A DNA stretch of 35,641 nucleotides from Chitinophagaceae bacterium (lineage in GTDB: Bacteria; Bacteroidota; Bacteroidia; Chitinophagales; Chitinophagaceae). Shown here piece by piece: positions 1 to 8,528 of this stretch (position 1 is the first letter of the stretch; each line of letters opens with the position of its first letter). The stretch covers positions 1 through 35,641 of the forward strand of contig JACDBU010000101.1 in NCBI GenBank assembly GCA_013694745.1. The letters run 5' to 3'. The position numbers and the translations under genes are program-made. Under the pieces are notes generated by a model. That model saw nothing but the letters and a program-made list of their open reading frames with translations, was not told the DNA's origin and searched no databases.

Positions 1-363
1 ACACTCCCTCCTGTGGTAACCCCGCCATCAACAGGCGCACTTTATATAACTGGAAGCGCAACCCCGGCTAGCTGGCAATGTGGTTGTGGAGAAGCTGCTC
101 CTGCAAGTCAAACATTTACAAAAATCAGCAATACATTATTTGAGATAACCATAAATCTTACCGCTAACGGGTCTTATCTTTTTCTTCCACAATACGGCAG
201 TTGGTCAGTAAAATATGGTGGTACAGGCTCTAATAATGCAAATAATGTTAATGGTGATAATTTTAAAATCAATGGTGGCGATTTGAAAGCACCTTCTACC
301 GGCGGTAATTATAAAATCCGGGTTGATTTTCAGGCTGGAACTTTTTCTGTAATAAAATTATAA
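1..363 (+). CDS. SusE/SusF-like outer-membrane polysaccharide-binding protein, C-terminal fragment (5' end outside window)
   Basis: Frame is open from base 1 (TLPPVVTPPSTGALYITGSATPASW...), stop TAA at 361-363. 'LYITGSATPASW...YKIRVDFQAGTFSV' matches the repeated SusE/SusF-type domain seen in the next gene. Confidence 0.75.
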   Translation, partial: TLPPVVTPPSTGALYITGSATPASWQCGCGEAAPASQTFTKISNTLFEITINLTANGSYLFLPQYGSWSVKYGGTGSNNANNVNGDNFKINGGDLKAPSTGGNYKIRVDFQAGTFSVIKL

Positions 364-384
364 TAAGCTTTTAATAAAATCATT

Positions 385-1524
385 ATGAAATCAATTCTCA
401 ATTCAATTGTGTTAATAACTGGCTGCGTCTTTTTATTAACCTCGTGTGATAAAGCAGACAAGCTTTCATCTTACGGTAATGGCACGGTGCCTGTGCTCAC
501 CGCTTCGGCTACAAGTATTGCACCTGCTGCCGCAGATTCAAATAAAGTGGCGCTAACATTGAGCTGGTCTAATCCAAAATATGCTACGGATTCAGCGAAA
601 TATAAATATGTTATAGACATAGATTCATCTGGTAAAAATTTTTCTAATCCATCAAGCTTTACTGTAACAGGGGCTATGAGCAGGGGATTGCTGGCTAAAG
701 AAATAAATAATGTACTGTTATCAAAGGGGTATGCGTTTAATGTTCCCGTAAGTATTGATGTGAGGGTGTCTTCTTCATATTCTAATAATAATGAAAGACT
801 TACTTCCAACACCATTAAACTCCAGGTTACTCCTTATAAGATACCACCAAAAGTTGCCTTACCATCATCCGGAAAATTATTTTTGGTAGGTGATGCATCA
901 GATGGGGGATGGAACAATCCTGTTCCGGTTCCAAGCCAGGAATTTGCGCAGATAGATGAAACTATTTGGGGAGGAATATTTCATTTGACAGGCGGAAAAC
1001 AATTTTTGATTTTACCCGTCAACGGTGATTGGACACATAAGTTCGCTATTAGTAATAATGGAGCTGCTACATTGAATCAAACAGGGGATTTTGGCTTTGA
1101 TTTGGGCGATAATTTCCCTGGCCCAACCGCCACTGGATTTTATAAGATCGTAGTTGATTTCCAGTCAGGTAAGTATACAGTAACACCTTACTCAGGCACA
1201 TTGCCAACCAACCTCTACATCGTTGGTGACGCAACCACCTGGGGATGGAATAATCCTGTTCCGGTTGCAACGCAGCAATTCACAAGATTAAATTCTTCAG
1301 TATGGCAATTGACTGTACCATTAATTGGCGGCAAACAATATTTATTGTTACCCGTTAATGGTGACTGGAGTCATAAGTATGCAGTAAATGATAATTCAAT
1401 TGCAGGACTTGCAGCGGGTGGTAGTTTTGGATATGATCTTAGTAGTAACTTCCCTGCCCCGGCAGCATCAGGAACGTATAAAATAACCGTTAATTTTTTA
1501 ACCGGAACTTTTACCGTCCAATAA
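385..1524 (+). CDS. SusE-like outer membrane lipoprotein with two C-terminal starch/galactan-binding-type repeats
   Basis: Lipobox FLLTSC; N-terminal SusE-like Ig-type domain; two homologous modules (LFLVGDASDGGWNNPVPV... and LYIVGDATTWGWNNPVPV...). Confidence 0.85.
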   Translation: MKSILNSIVLITGCVFLLTSCDKADKLSSYGNGTVPVLTASATSIAPAAADSNKVALTLSWSNPKYATDSAKYKYVIDIDSSGKNFSNPSSFTVTGAMSRGLLAKEINNVLLSKGYAFNVPVSIDVRVSSSYSNNNERLTSNTIKLQVTPYKIPPKVALPSSGKLFLVGDASDGGWNNPVPVPSQEFAQIDETIWGGIFHLTGGKQFLILPVNGDWTHKFAISNNGAATLNQTGDFGFDLGDNFPGPTATGFYKIVVDFQSGKYTVTPYSGTLPTNLYIVGDATTWGWNNPVPVATQQFTRLNSSVWQLTVPLIGGKQYLLLPVNGDWSHKYAVNDNSIAGLAAGGSFGYDLSSNFPAPAASGTYKITVNFLTGTFTVQ

Positions 1525-1546
1525 TATTTTATTAAATTTAATTTCA

Positions 1547-1577
1547 AAAACCACCCTTTAAAAGGTGGTTTTTTTAT
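1547..1577 (+). terminator. Rho-independent terminator or attenuator between susE-like and GH53 genes
   Basis: AAAACCACC cttTAAAA GGTGGTTTTTTTA hairpin followed by a T tract. Confidence 0.75.
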
Positions 1578-1647
1578 TTTAAGATATTACCCTAATAAAT
1601 TTTTATTGACCCCGGAATTACAGAACTTTAGTAATGTTAATTGAGTC

Positions 1648-2688
1648 ATGAAAAAAATCCTCATCTGTTTTTTAATCTTGTTTATAACTTCTGATTGCAA
1701 TAAAGCAGGTAATACAACTGGCGGAAATATTATTGTTACACCACCACCACCGCCACCTTTGCCTTTTTTTGCTAAAGGGGCCGATGTAAGCTGGTTGACA
1801 GAAATGGAATCGCTGGGAATAAAATTTTATAACAGCAATGGAAACCAACAGGACTGCATGCAGATCCTGAAAAGTTTAGGTATGAATTCTATCCGCTTCA
1901 GGGTTTGGGTTAACCCGGCCAACGGATGGAATAATACTGCAGATGTTGTAGCAAAGGCAGTTCGTGCTAAAAATTTGGGTTTAAAGATCCTGCTTGATTT
2001 TCACTACAGTGATTCCTGGGCAGACCCCGGTAAACAAAACAAGCCGGCAGCCTGGGCAAGCGAGGATATTACCATGCTTCAAACATCTGTTTACGATCAC
2101 ACACTAACGGTATTGAATACACTAAAAGCAAATGGTATTACACCCGCCTGGGTGCAGGTTGGTAATGAAACAAACGATGGCATGCTGTGGCCGGAGGGCC
2201 GGGCTTCTGTAAACATGCAAAATTTTGCCCTGCTCGTTAAGGCAGGATACAACGCAGTAAAAGCCGTAGATGCTTCCATTAAAGTAGTGGTGCATATTTC
2301 CAATGGCTATGATAATGGCTTATTCAGGTGGATATTTGATGGTCTTAAAACCAATGGGGTTTCCTGGGATGTTGTCGGTATGTCAATGTATCCAACGGCC
2401 GCTAATTGGTCTACATTAAATTCACAATGCCTGGTTAATATGAATGACATGGTTACACGCTATAACAAAGAGGTCATGATATGTGAAGTGGGCATGAGCT
2501 GGAACGACTCTACAGCATGCAATTCATTTATTGCTGACCTGATAGTAAAAACAAGATCTGTTAGCGGAAACAAAGGCCTCGGTGTTTTTTACTGGGAGCC
2601 GGAAGCCTACAACAACTGGCAGAGATATTCACTCGGTGCCTTTGATAATTCAGGTAAACCAACGGCTGCTTTAAATGCTTTCAACTAA
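1648..2688 (+). CDS. GH53 arabinogalactan endo-beta-1,4-galactanase, exported
   Basis: GH53 motifs: FAKGADVSWLTEMESLG, RFRVWVNP, LLDFHYSDSWADPGKQNKPAAW, acid/base QVGNETNDGMLWPEG, nucleophile region VMICEVGMSW; N-terminal signal peptide and Pro-rich linker PPPPPPLPF. Confidence 0.92.
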   Translation: MKKILICFLILFITSDCNKAGNTTGGNIIVTPPPPPPLPFFAKGADVSWLTEMESLGIKFYNSNGNQQDCMQILKSLGMNSIRFRVWVNPANGWNNTADVVAKAVRAKNLGLKILLDFHYSDSWADPGKQNKPAAWASEDITMLQTSVYDHTLTVLNTLKANGITPAWVQVGNETNDGMLWPEGRASVNMQNFALLVKAGYNAVKAVDASIKVVVHISNGYDNGLFRWIFDGLKTNGVSWDVVGMSMYPTAANWSTLNSQCLVNMNDMVTRYNKEVMICEVGMSWNDSTACNSFIADLIVKTRSVSGNKGLGVFYWEPEAYNNWQRYSLGAFDNSGKPTAALNAFN

Positions 2689-2697
2689 ATTTCGATA

Positions 2698-5600
2698 ATG
2701 TTCAAACACGCCTGGATCATCATCTGCCTGTTACATTTTTCATTGCGAACTTTCTCCCAGTTCGATTCCCCAAGAAAAAATATTGATTTTGATGAAGGGT
2801 GGAAATTTCATCCCGGCAATGCAGCTGATGCTGTTAAGGATTTTAACTACAGCATTGCCAATATCTTTTCAAAATCCGGTAAAGGTGATGGTTCTGCGAT
2901 CGATGTAAAATTCAATGATGCAGGATGGCGTAATGTTGATCTGCCACATGACTGGGCCGTTGAATTACCATTTGTAAATTCGCCATCTTTTGATGTGATG
3001 GCACATGGCTACAAACCTGTTGGAGGCTTGTTCCCCGAAACAAGTATAGGCTGGTACCGCAAGCATTTTTTAGTTAACAGGAACGATTCAGGTCAGCGTT
3101 TTCAAATTCAGTTTGATGGTATTTTTCGTGATGCCAACATCTGGATAAATGGATTTTATGTTGGCAACAATAAAAGCGGGTATGTTGGAGTATGTTACGA
3201 CATCACCGATTATATAAACTTTGATAAAGAGAATGTAATAGTTGTTCGGGTAGATGCCTCGCAATATGAAGGATGGTTTTATGAAGGCGCCGGTATCTAC
3301 CGGCATACATGGCTTAATGAATACAATAATTTGCATATTGCCAATAATGGGGTTTTTGTTTATACGGATGCAAATAAAAATAATGCCATTGTTAATATTG
3401 AAACCAATGTAGAAAATAACAACGGCATACCATCATCCTGCAGTATTTCTACAATGATCACGGACCGGGATGGAAAAATTATTGCACACTCAAATGAAGA
3501 GCCGATTTCATTGAACATTGATGAAAGCCGGATTTTTAAACAAAAGATCATTGTTCCCAATCCAAGGTTATGGTCTTTGGAAGATCCTTACCTGTACAGG
3601 ATAATATCTGTAATTAAATCAAACGGAAAGATCATTGACAGCGAAAAAAAACGTTTTGGGATACGCTCTGTAAGTATCACTTCAAATGGTCTTTTCCTGA
3701 ATGGGAAATATGTAAAAATTAAAGGAACCAACAACCACCAGGATCACGCGGGGCTTGGAAGCGCGCTCCCCGATTATCTTCAGTACTATCGCATCAGGTT
3801 GTTGAAAGAAATGGGTGCTAATGCTTACAGAACTAGCCATAATGCACCAGCGCCAGAATTACTTGATGCCTGCGATAGCCTGGGAATGCTGGTACTGGAT
3901 GAACAGCGTTTGCTGAACAGCAGCCCGGAATACATTGACCAATTTGAAAGACTTATCAAAAGAGATCGTGACCATCCCAGCGTTTTTTTATGGTCAATTG
4001 GTAATGAAGAAGGATGGATACAAACCAACAGTACCGGCAAACGCATTTCACAAACCTTGCTTCAAAAACAAAAACAACTTGATCCCTCACGGTTAAGCAC
4101 ATACGCAGCTGATGTGGCAAATATTTACACAGGTGTAAATGAAGTTATACCGGTACGTGGATTCAATTACCGTATCAATGGCGTGGATCCTTATCACAAA
4201 GATCATCCCCTGCAACCCATTGTAGGAACGGAAATGGGAAGCACTGTTACAACCAGGGGCATCTACATAAAAGATACTATAAATGCCTATCTCCCCGATG
4301 AAGATATTACAGCACCCTGGTGGGCAAATACTGCTGAACAATGGTGGACACTGGCTTCCGCACGTGCCTGGTGGATGGGTGGTTTTGTTTGGACAGGCTT
4401 TGATTACCGCGGTGAGCCTACACCTTTCCAATGGCCGAACATTAGCTCGCATTTTGGTGTGATGGATGCATGTGGCTTCCCTAAAAATATTTATTACTAT
4501 TATCAATCCTGGTGGACAGATAAAGATGTTCTGCATATTTCGCCACACTGGAATACGCCTACCGCACAGGAAAGCTGGAACGGCAGTACTGGAAAAGCGG
4601 TTGATGTGTGGGTTAACAGCAATGCTGACAATGTTGAACTTTTTTTAAATGGAAAAAGCCTGGGTAAAAAAGATATGCCTCGCGATAAACATTTGCAATG
4701 GACGGTTAACTACGAGCCAGGTAAACTTGAAGCCATTGCCTACAAAAAAGGGAGAAGATTAAATACCGTTATTGAAACAACCGGTAAGCCTTCCGAAATT
4801 GCACTGACACCTTACAAGACCACCATGCTGGCCGATGGCAAAGATGCAGCAGTAGTGAATATCAGCGTGGTTGACAAGCAGGGAAGGGAAGTGCCTGATG
4901 CAAATGATCTTATTCATTTTTCTGTTACGGGCGATGCGAAAATCATTGGCGTTGGTAATGGCGATCCTAGCAGTCATGAGCAGGATAAATATTACGATGT
5001 TACAGCACAGCGCCATTTGTTCAACGGTAAATGCCAGGTTATTTTACAATCCGGAAAAAGCAAAAGCCTTATAAAATTAACGGCAACATCCAGCTCGCTG
5101 TACAAAGGAGAAACAACCATATTTTCCATTCAGCCTGTTGCTACCTCTTATAAAAATGAAAAAAATTACAGTAGTGTCGTGGTTAAAAAATCAATTGGCA
5201 AAATGCTGGGAGCTGATATATCTTTTTTACCACAGCTGGAAGATCGCGGGGTTAAATTCTCTGATAAAGGAATACAAAAAGATGCCATAGAGATTTTGAA
5301 AGATCATGGTTTCAATTATATCCGCCTGCGAATTTTTAATGATCCGGCAACAGACAGCGGCTACTCTCCCAAAAAAGGATTTTGTGACCTTGCTCATACA
5401 CTTCAAATGGCAAAGCGTTTGAAAAATCTGGGAATGAAATTTTTGCTTGATTTTCATTATAGTGATTACTGGGCTGACCCGCAGCAACAGAATATACCGG
5501 CTGCATGGCGCGGATTAAATTTTAATCAGTTAACACAAGCCCTGCATGATTATACAAAAAAGGTATTGCTTGCATTGAAAGCTCAAAATACTTTACCGGA

Positions 5601-6105
5601 TATGGTCCAGGTAGGCAATGAAATAAATCATGGTATGGTATGGCCCGATGGGCAGATCGGAAATTTGGATAGCCTGGCGGGCTTGCTGCATGCGGGTATA
5701 GTTGCATGCAATGAAGTTGATCCGTCCATTATTATTATGTTGCACATAGCTTTAGGTGGGCAGAATGATGAATCAAGATTTTTTCTTGATAATATGATCG
5801 AACGCAATGTTTTGTTTGATGTGATCGGTGAGTCTTATTATCCAAAATGGCATGGAACACCGGATGACCTGAGGAATAACTTATCCGATCTTATCACCCA
5901 TTATAATAAAGACGTGATAGTAGTTGAATATTCGCAATTAAAAAATGAAGTGAATGATATTGTCTTTAATCTTCCCTGTGATAAAGGAAAAGGTTCATGC
6001 ATTTGGGAACCGTTAAGTACGTGGGAATCTGTTTTTGACAAAGATGGAAAATCAAATGGCTTCTTAAATATGTATGACGAGATAAGTAAGCGGTATCTTA
6101 AATAA
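2698..6105 (+). CDS. GH2 beta-galactosidase (DUF4982/Ig-like type) fused to a C-terminal GH53 endo-galactanase domain
   Basis: GH2: signal peptide, NIDFDEGWKFHPG, VDLPHDWAVELPF, WSIGNEEGW acid/base, PIVGTEMGSTVTTRGIY nucleophile region. C-terminus from about nt 5190: GADISFLPQLEDRGVKF, RLRIFNDPATDSGY, LLDFHYSDYWADPQQQNIPAAW, QVGNEINHGMVWPDG, VIVVEYSQ. Confidence 0.9.
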   Translation: MFKHAWIIICLLHFSLRTFSQFDSPRKNIDFDEGWKFHPGNAADAVKDFNYSIANIFSKSGKGDGSAIDVKFNDAGWRNVDLPHDWAVELPFVNSPSFDVMAHGYKPVGGLFPETSIGWYRKHFLVNRNDSGQRFQIQFDGIFRDANIWINGFYVGNNKSGYVGVCYDITDYINFDKENVIVVRVDASQYEGWFYEGAGIYRHTWLNEYNNLHIANNGVFVYTDANKNNAIVNIETNVENNNGIPSSCSISTMITDRDGKIIAHSNEEPISLNIDESRIFKQKIIVPNPRLWSLEDPYLYRIISVIKSNGKIIDSEKKRFGIRSVSITSNGLFLNGKYVKIKGTNNHQDHAGLGSALPDYLQYYRIRLLKEMGANAYRTSHNAPAPELLDACDSLGMLVLDEQRLLNSSPEYIDQFERLIKRDRDHPSVFLWSIGNEEGWIQTNSTGKRISQTLLQKQKQLDPSRLSTYAADVANIYTGVNEVIPVRGFNYRINGVDPYHKDHPLQPIVGTEMGSTVTTRGIYIKDTINAYLPDEDITAPWWANTAEQWWTLASARAWWMGGFVWTGFDYRGEPTPFQWPNISSHFGVMDACGFPKNIYYYYQSWWTDKDVLHISPHWNTPTAQESWNGSTGKAVDVWVNSNADNVELFLNGKSLGKKDMPRDKHLQWTVNYEPGKLEAIAYKKGRRLNTVIETTGKPSEIALTPYKTTMLADGKDAAVVNISVVDKQGREVPDANDLIHFSVTGDAKIIGVGNGDPSSHEQDKYYDVTAQRHLFNGKCQVILQSGKSKSLIKLTATSSSLYKGETTIFSIQPVATSYKNEKNYSSVVVKKSIGKMLGADISFLPQLEDRGVKFSDKGIQKDAIEILKDHGFNYIRLRIFNDPATDSGYSPKKGFCDLAHTLQMAKRLKNLGMKFLLDFHYSDYWADPQQQNIPAAWRGLNFNQLTQALHDYTKKVLLALKAQNTLPDMVQVGNEINHGMVWPDGQIGNLDSLAGLLHAGIVACNEVDPSIIIMLHIALGGQNDESRFFLDNMIERNVLFDVIGESYYPKWHGTPDDLRNNLSDLITHYNKDVIVVEYSQLKNEVNDIVFNLPCDKGKGSCIWEPLSTWESVFDKDGKSNGFLNMYDEISKRYLK

Positions 6106-6129
6106 TTTTTTATCCGGATACTGGCAATA

Positions 6130-6282
6130 CTACATTATTTTCAACGCTTTTGAAAATGTTGTAATTACGAATGGAAGCGCCATCCAGAAAATTTCCCTTT
6201 TAAATACAAGAAGAAGTATCAGTCCTAGTAAGGAAATAAAAAAATAGATCCACCATTTGCCAGTGCCTTCCATTGTACTCAT
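6130..6282 (-). CDS. Small single-span membrane protein (50 aa)
   Basis: Not in the ORF track (shorter than 60 aa). MSTMEGTGKWWIYFFISLLGLILLLVFKREIFWMALPFVITTFSKALKIM*; hydrophobic helix; TATATTTG (-7-like box) on the minus strand at 6305-6298. Confidence 0.5.
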   Translation of the reverse strand: MSTMEGTGKWWIYFFISLLGLILLLVFKREIFWMALPFVITTFSKALKIM

Positions 6283-6453
6283 GTTTTTTAGTTTGCGCAA
6301 ATATAATCGTTAATTGCTTTCCCGTAAATATCTATGCATAAAAATATGTCATACATTTAGTTTGTATTTTGCAGGGGTATTTTAATTTTGGGTCAGAATT
6401 ATTATTGACTACCAGTTGATTACAAAGCATACTCTAAAAAACTTCCCTGAATT

Positions 6454-6485
6454 TTTGGTAGATTAATATCATTGTCACACCTTTG
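6454..6485 (+). promoter_or_regulatory. Bacteroidota-type promoter for rplM operon
   Basis: TTTG (6454-6457) - N20 - CACCTTTG (6478-6485), close to TTTG/TAnnTTTG; about 80 nt upstream of rplM. Confidence 0.5.
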
Positions 6486-6500
6486 CACTCCTTTAAAAAA

Positions 6501-6520
6501 GCCATTGGGATAGCGATGGC
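6501..6520 (+). promoter_or_regulatory. Hairpin in the putative rplM 5' leader
   Basis: GCCATTG-GGATAG-CGATGGC (7-bp stem including one G-T), close to the expected transcript 5' end. Confidence 0.4.
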
Positions 6521-6567
6521 TTCGTTTCCACACAGGATTCAAAGGCACTTAATTAAAAATAGTAAAA

Positions 6568-7011
6568 ATGAGTAAACTACATTTCACCACTAAACATGCG
6601 AACGAGGCTACCGTGCAGCGTAATTGGTACGTTGTTGATGGTACTAATCAAACCGTTGGTCGTATGTGCGCTAAAATAGCGTCTGTTCTCCGTGGTAAGA
6701 ACAAAGCGTATTATACCCCGCACGTTGATTGCGGAGATTTTGTGGTAGTAACCAACTGCGACAAAATAAAATTCACAGGCAATAAGCTTGATGATAAAAT
6801 TTACATCAATTACAGCGGCTACCCGGGTGGTAAAAAAGAAGAGACAGCAAAAGAATTGCTTCGCCGTCGTCCTGACGCAATTATCGAAAGAGCGGTTAAA
6901 GGGATGTTGCCTAAAAACCGGCTTGGTCGTAAGATGTATAAAAAATTATTTGTGTACGTTGGCGAGAATCATCCCCATACAGCACAGGCACCTAAAACAC
7001 TAACTTTCTAA
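6568..7011 (+). CDS. rplM: 50S ribosomal protein L13 (uL13)
   Basis: WYVVDGTNQTVGRMCAKIASVLRGKNKAYYTPHVDCGDFVVV...; GMLPKNRLGRKMYKKLFVYVGENHPHTAQ. Confidence 0.98.
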   Translation: MSKLHFTTKHANEATVQRNWYVVDGTNQTVGRMCAKIASVLRGKNKAYYTPHVDCGDFVVVTNCDKIKFTGNKLDDKIYINYSGYPGGKKEETAKELLRRRPDAIIERAVKGMLPKNRLGRKMYKKLFVYVGENHPHTAQAPKTLTF

Positions 7012-7020
7012 TTCTATATA

Positions 7021-7410
7021 ATGGAAAAACAAAAAAATGCAGTAGGCCGTCGTAAAGAAGCAGTTACAAGGGTCTTTCTTACAAAGGGCGATGGAAAAAT
7101 AACGATTAACGAAAAGGATTACAAAACGTATTTCCCTTTGGTTTATTTACAAAACCAGGTTGAAGCTCCTTTTAAAACCATTGAGTCTGCCGACAAATTT
7201 GATGTGGTAGTAAATGCGCAGGGTGGTGGTGTAAAAGGCCAGGCAGAGGCCGTAAAATTAGGGATTGCACGTGCTTTATTGCAGGTGAATCCTGATTATC
7301 GTCCGGCATTGAAAGCAGCTGGGTTATTAAAGCGCGATCCTCGTAGTGTTGAGCGTAAAAAACCGGGAAAGAAGAAAGCAAGAAAGAGCTTCCAGTTCTC
7401 TAAGAGATAA
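7021..7410 (+). CDS. rpsI: 30S ribosomal protein S9 (uS9)
   Basis: NAVGRRKEAVTRVFL...; C-terminal RDPRSVERKKPGKKKARKSFQFSKR. Confidence 0.98.
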   Translation: MEKQKNAVGRRKEAVTRVFLTKGDGKITINEKDYKTYFPLVYLQNQVEAPFKTIESADKFDVVVNAQGGGVKGQAEAVKLGIARALLQVNPDYRPALKAAGLLKRDPRSVERKKPGKKKARKSFQFSKR

Positions 7411-7413
7411 AAG

Positions 7414-7530
7414 CAGCCCCCTCTAACTCCCCCGATAGGGGAGAATATGGGAAACGAATTTGGTATGGTAAACTATTTACAAATTTAAAAAATCTTCGCA
7501 AGTCCCTCCTTCGGAGGGATTTAGGGAGGC
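7414..7530. repeat. REP/BIME-like pair of inverted GC-rich elements in rpsI-rpsB intergenic region
   Basis: Left element GCAGCCCCCTCTAACTCCCCCGATAGGGGAG; right element reverse-complemented reads GCCTCCCTAAATCCCTCCGAAGGAGGGAC. Same architecture (CCTCTAA/CCTAAAT plus hairpin), opposite orientation. Confidence 0.6.
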
Positions 7531-7539
7531 ATTAACTTT

Positions 7540-8466
7540 ATGGAACAAAATACTTCTTTGCAACAGCAACTTTTGGAAGCAGGTGTACACTTCGGACATT
7601 TAAAAAAGAAATGGAATCCTAAAATGTTGCCTTACATTTTTGCTGAGAAAAAAGGTATTCATATAATTGATCTCAACAAAACTGTTGAAGGTCTGCAGGA
7701 AGCTGCATCGGCTATGAAATCAATTGCCAAGAGTGGTAAAAAAATAATGTTTGTTGCTACAAAAAAACAGGCAAAGGAAATTGTTACTGAATGTGCCCAG
7801 CGAATAAATATGCCTTATGTAACTGAGCGTTGGCTTGGTGGTATGCTTACCAATTTTAATACCGTTCGTAAAAGTGTTAAAAAAATGCAGAGCATTGAAA
7901 AAATGCTGAACGATGGTACGCTTGATAGCATAACAAAAAAAGAACGTTTAACCCTTGCACGTGATAAAGAAAAGATGGAAAAAGTTTTGGGTGGTATTGC
8001 CCAGATAAGCCGTGTTCCTGCAGCTTTATTTTTGATCGATATCGGGCATGAGCACATTGCGCTTGCAGAAGCAAGACGCCTTGGCATCACAACTTTTGGA
8101 ATGGTAGATACCAATTCTGATCCAAACAAAATTGATTTTGCAATACCGGCAAATGACGATGCAACAAAATCCATCGCTATCATAACAAATTATGTTGTAG
8201 CTGCTATCGCTGAAGGATTAGCAGAAAGACTTGCTGAAAAAGATGATGAGCCTGCAGAAACAACAGATGAATCTGAAAATAAAGAAACCAAGTTTGAAGT
8301 TGGTAGTGATGAAGACAGGGAGCGCAGAAGACGCACAGGCGGCCCGGGTGGAGCAGACAGGGGCAGAGGTCCGGGTGGCCCCGGAGGTCCTCCAAGACGG
8401 CGCACAACAGGTGGACCAGGTGGTGGTGGTGGCAACAGGCCAGGTGGTCCGGGTGGACGCAGGTAA
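7540..8466 (+). CDS. rpsB: 30S ribosomal protein S2 (uS2) with long disordered C-terminal tail
   Basis: LLEAGVHFGHLKKKWNPKMLPYIFAEKKGIHIIDLNKTVE...VTERWLGGMLTNF...; extension DEDRERRRRTGGPGGADRGRGPGGPGGPPRRRTTGGPGGGGGNRPGGPGGRR. Confidence 0.98.
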   Translation: MEQNTSLQQQLLEAGVHFGHLKKKWNPKMLPYIFAEKKGIHIIDLNKTVEGLQEAASAMKSIAKSGKKIMFVATKKQAKEIVTECAQRINMPYVTERWLGGMLTNFNTVRKSVKKMQSIEKMLNDGTLDSITKKERLTLARDKEKMEKVLGGIAQISRVPAALFLIDIGHEHIALAEARRLGITTFGMVDTNSDPNKIDFAIPANDDATKSIAIITNYVVAAIAEGLAERLAEKDDEPAETTDESENKETKFEVGSDEDRERRRRTGGPGGADRGRGPGGPGGPPRRRTTGGPGGGGGNRPGGPGGRR

Positions 8467-8528
8467 AAATTAATAATTATAATTAATAATTGTGAACGCA
8501 CAAATTCATGATTTAAAAATATTATTCT

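Noticed and set aside
4093-4548. 151-aa minus-strand ORF within the GH2 domain
   Set aside because: Antisense to conserved catalytic region; Cys-rich random-looking sequence with no domain.
7815-8183. 122-aa minus-strand ORF inside rpsB
   Set aside because: Antisense to the S2 core; no recognisable features.
8466-8490. TTAATAATTATAATTAATAATT near-repeat between rpsB and tsf
   Set aside because: AT-rich low complexity, likely chance; no supporting context.
8190-8501. 103-aa minus-strand ORF, very Pro-rich (PPGPPGLLPPPPPGPPVV)
   Set aside because: Complement of the GGP-rich rpsB tail; composition artefact.
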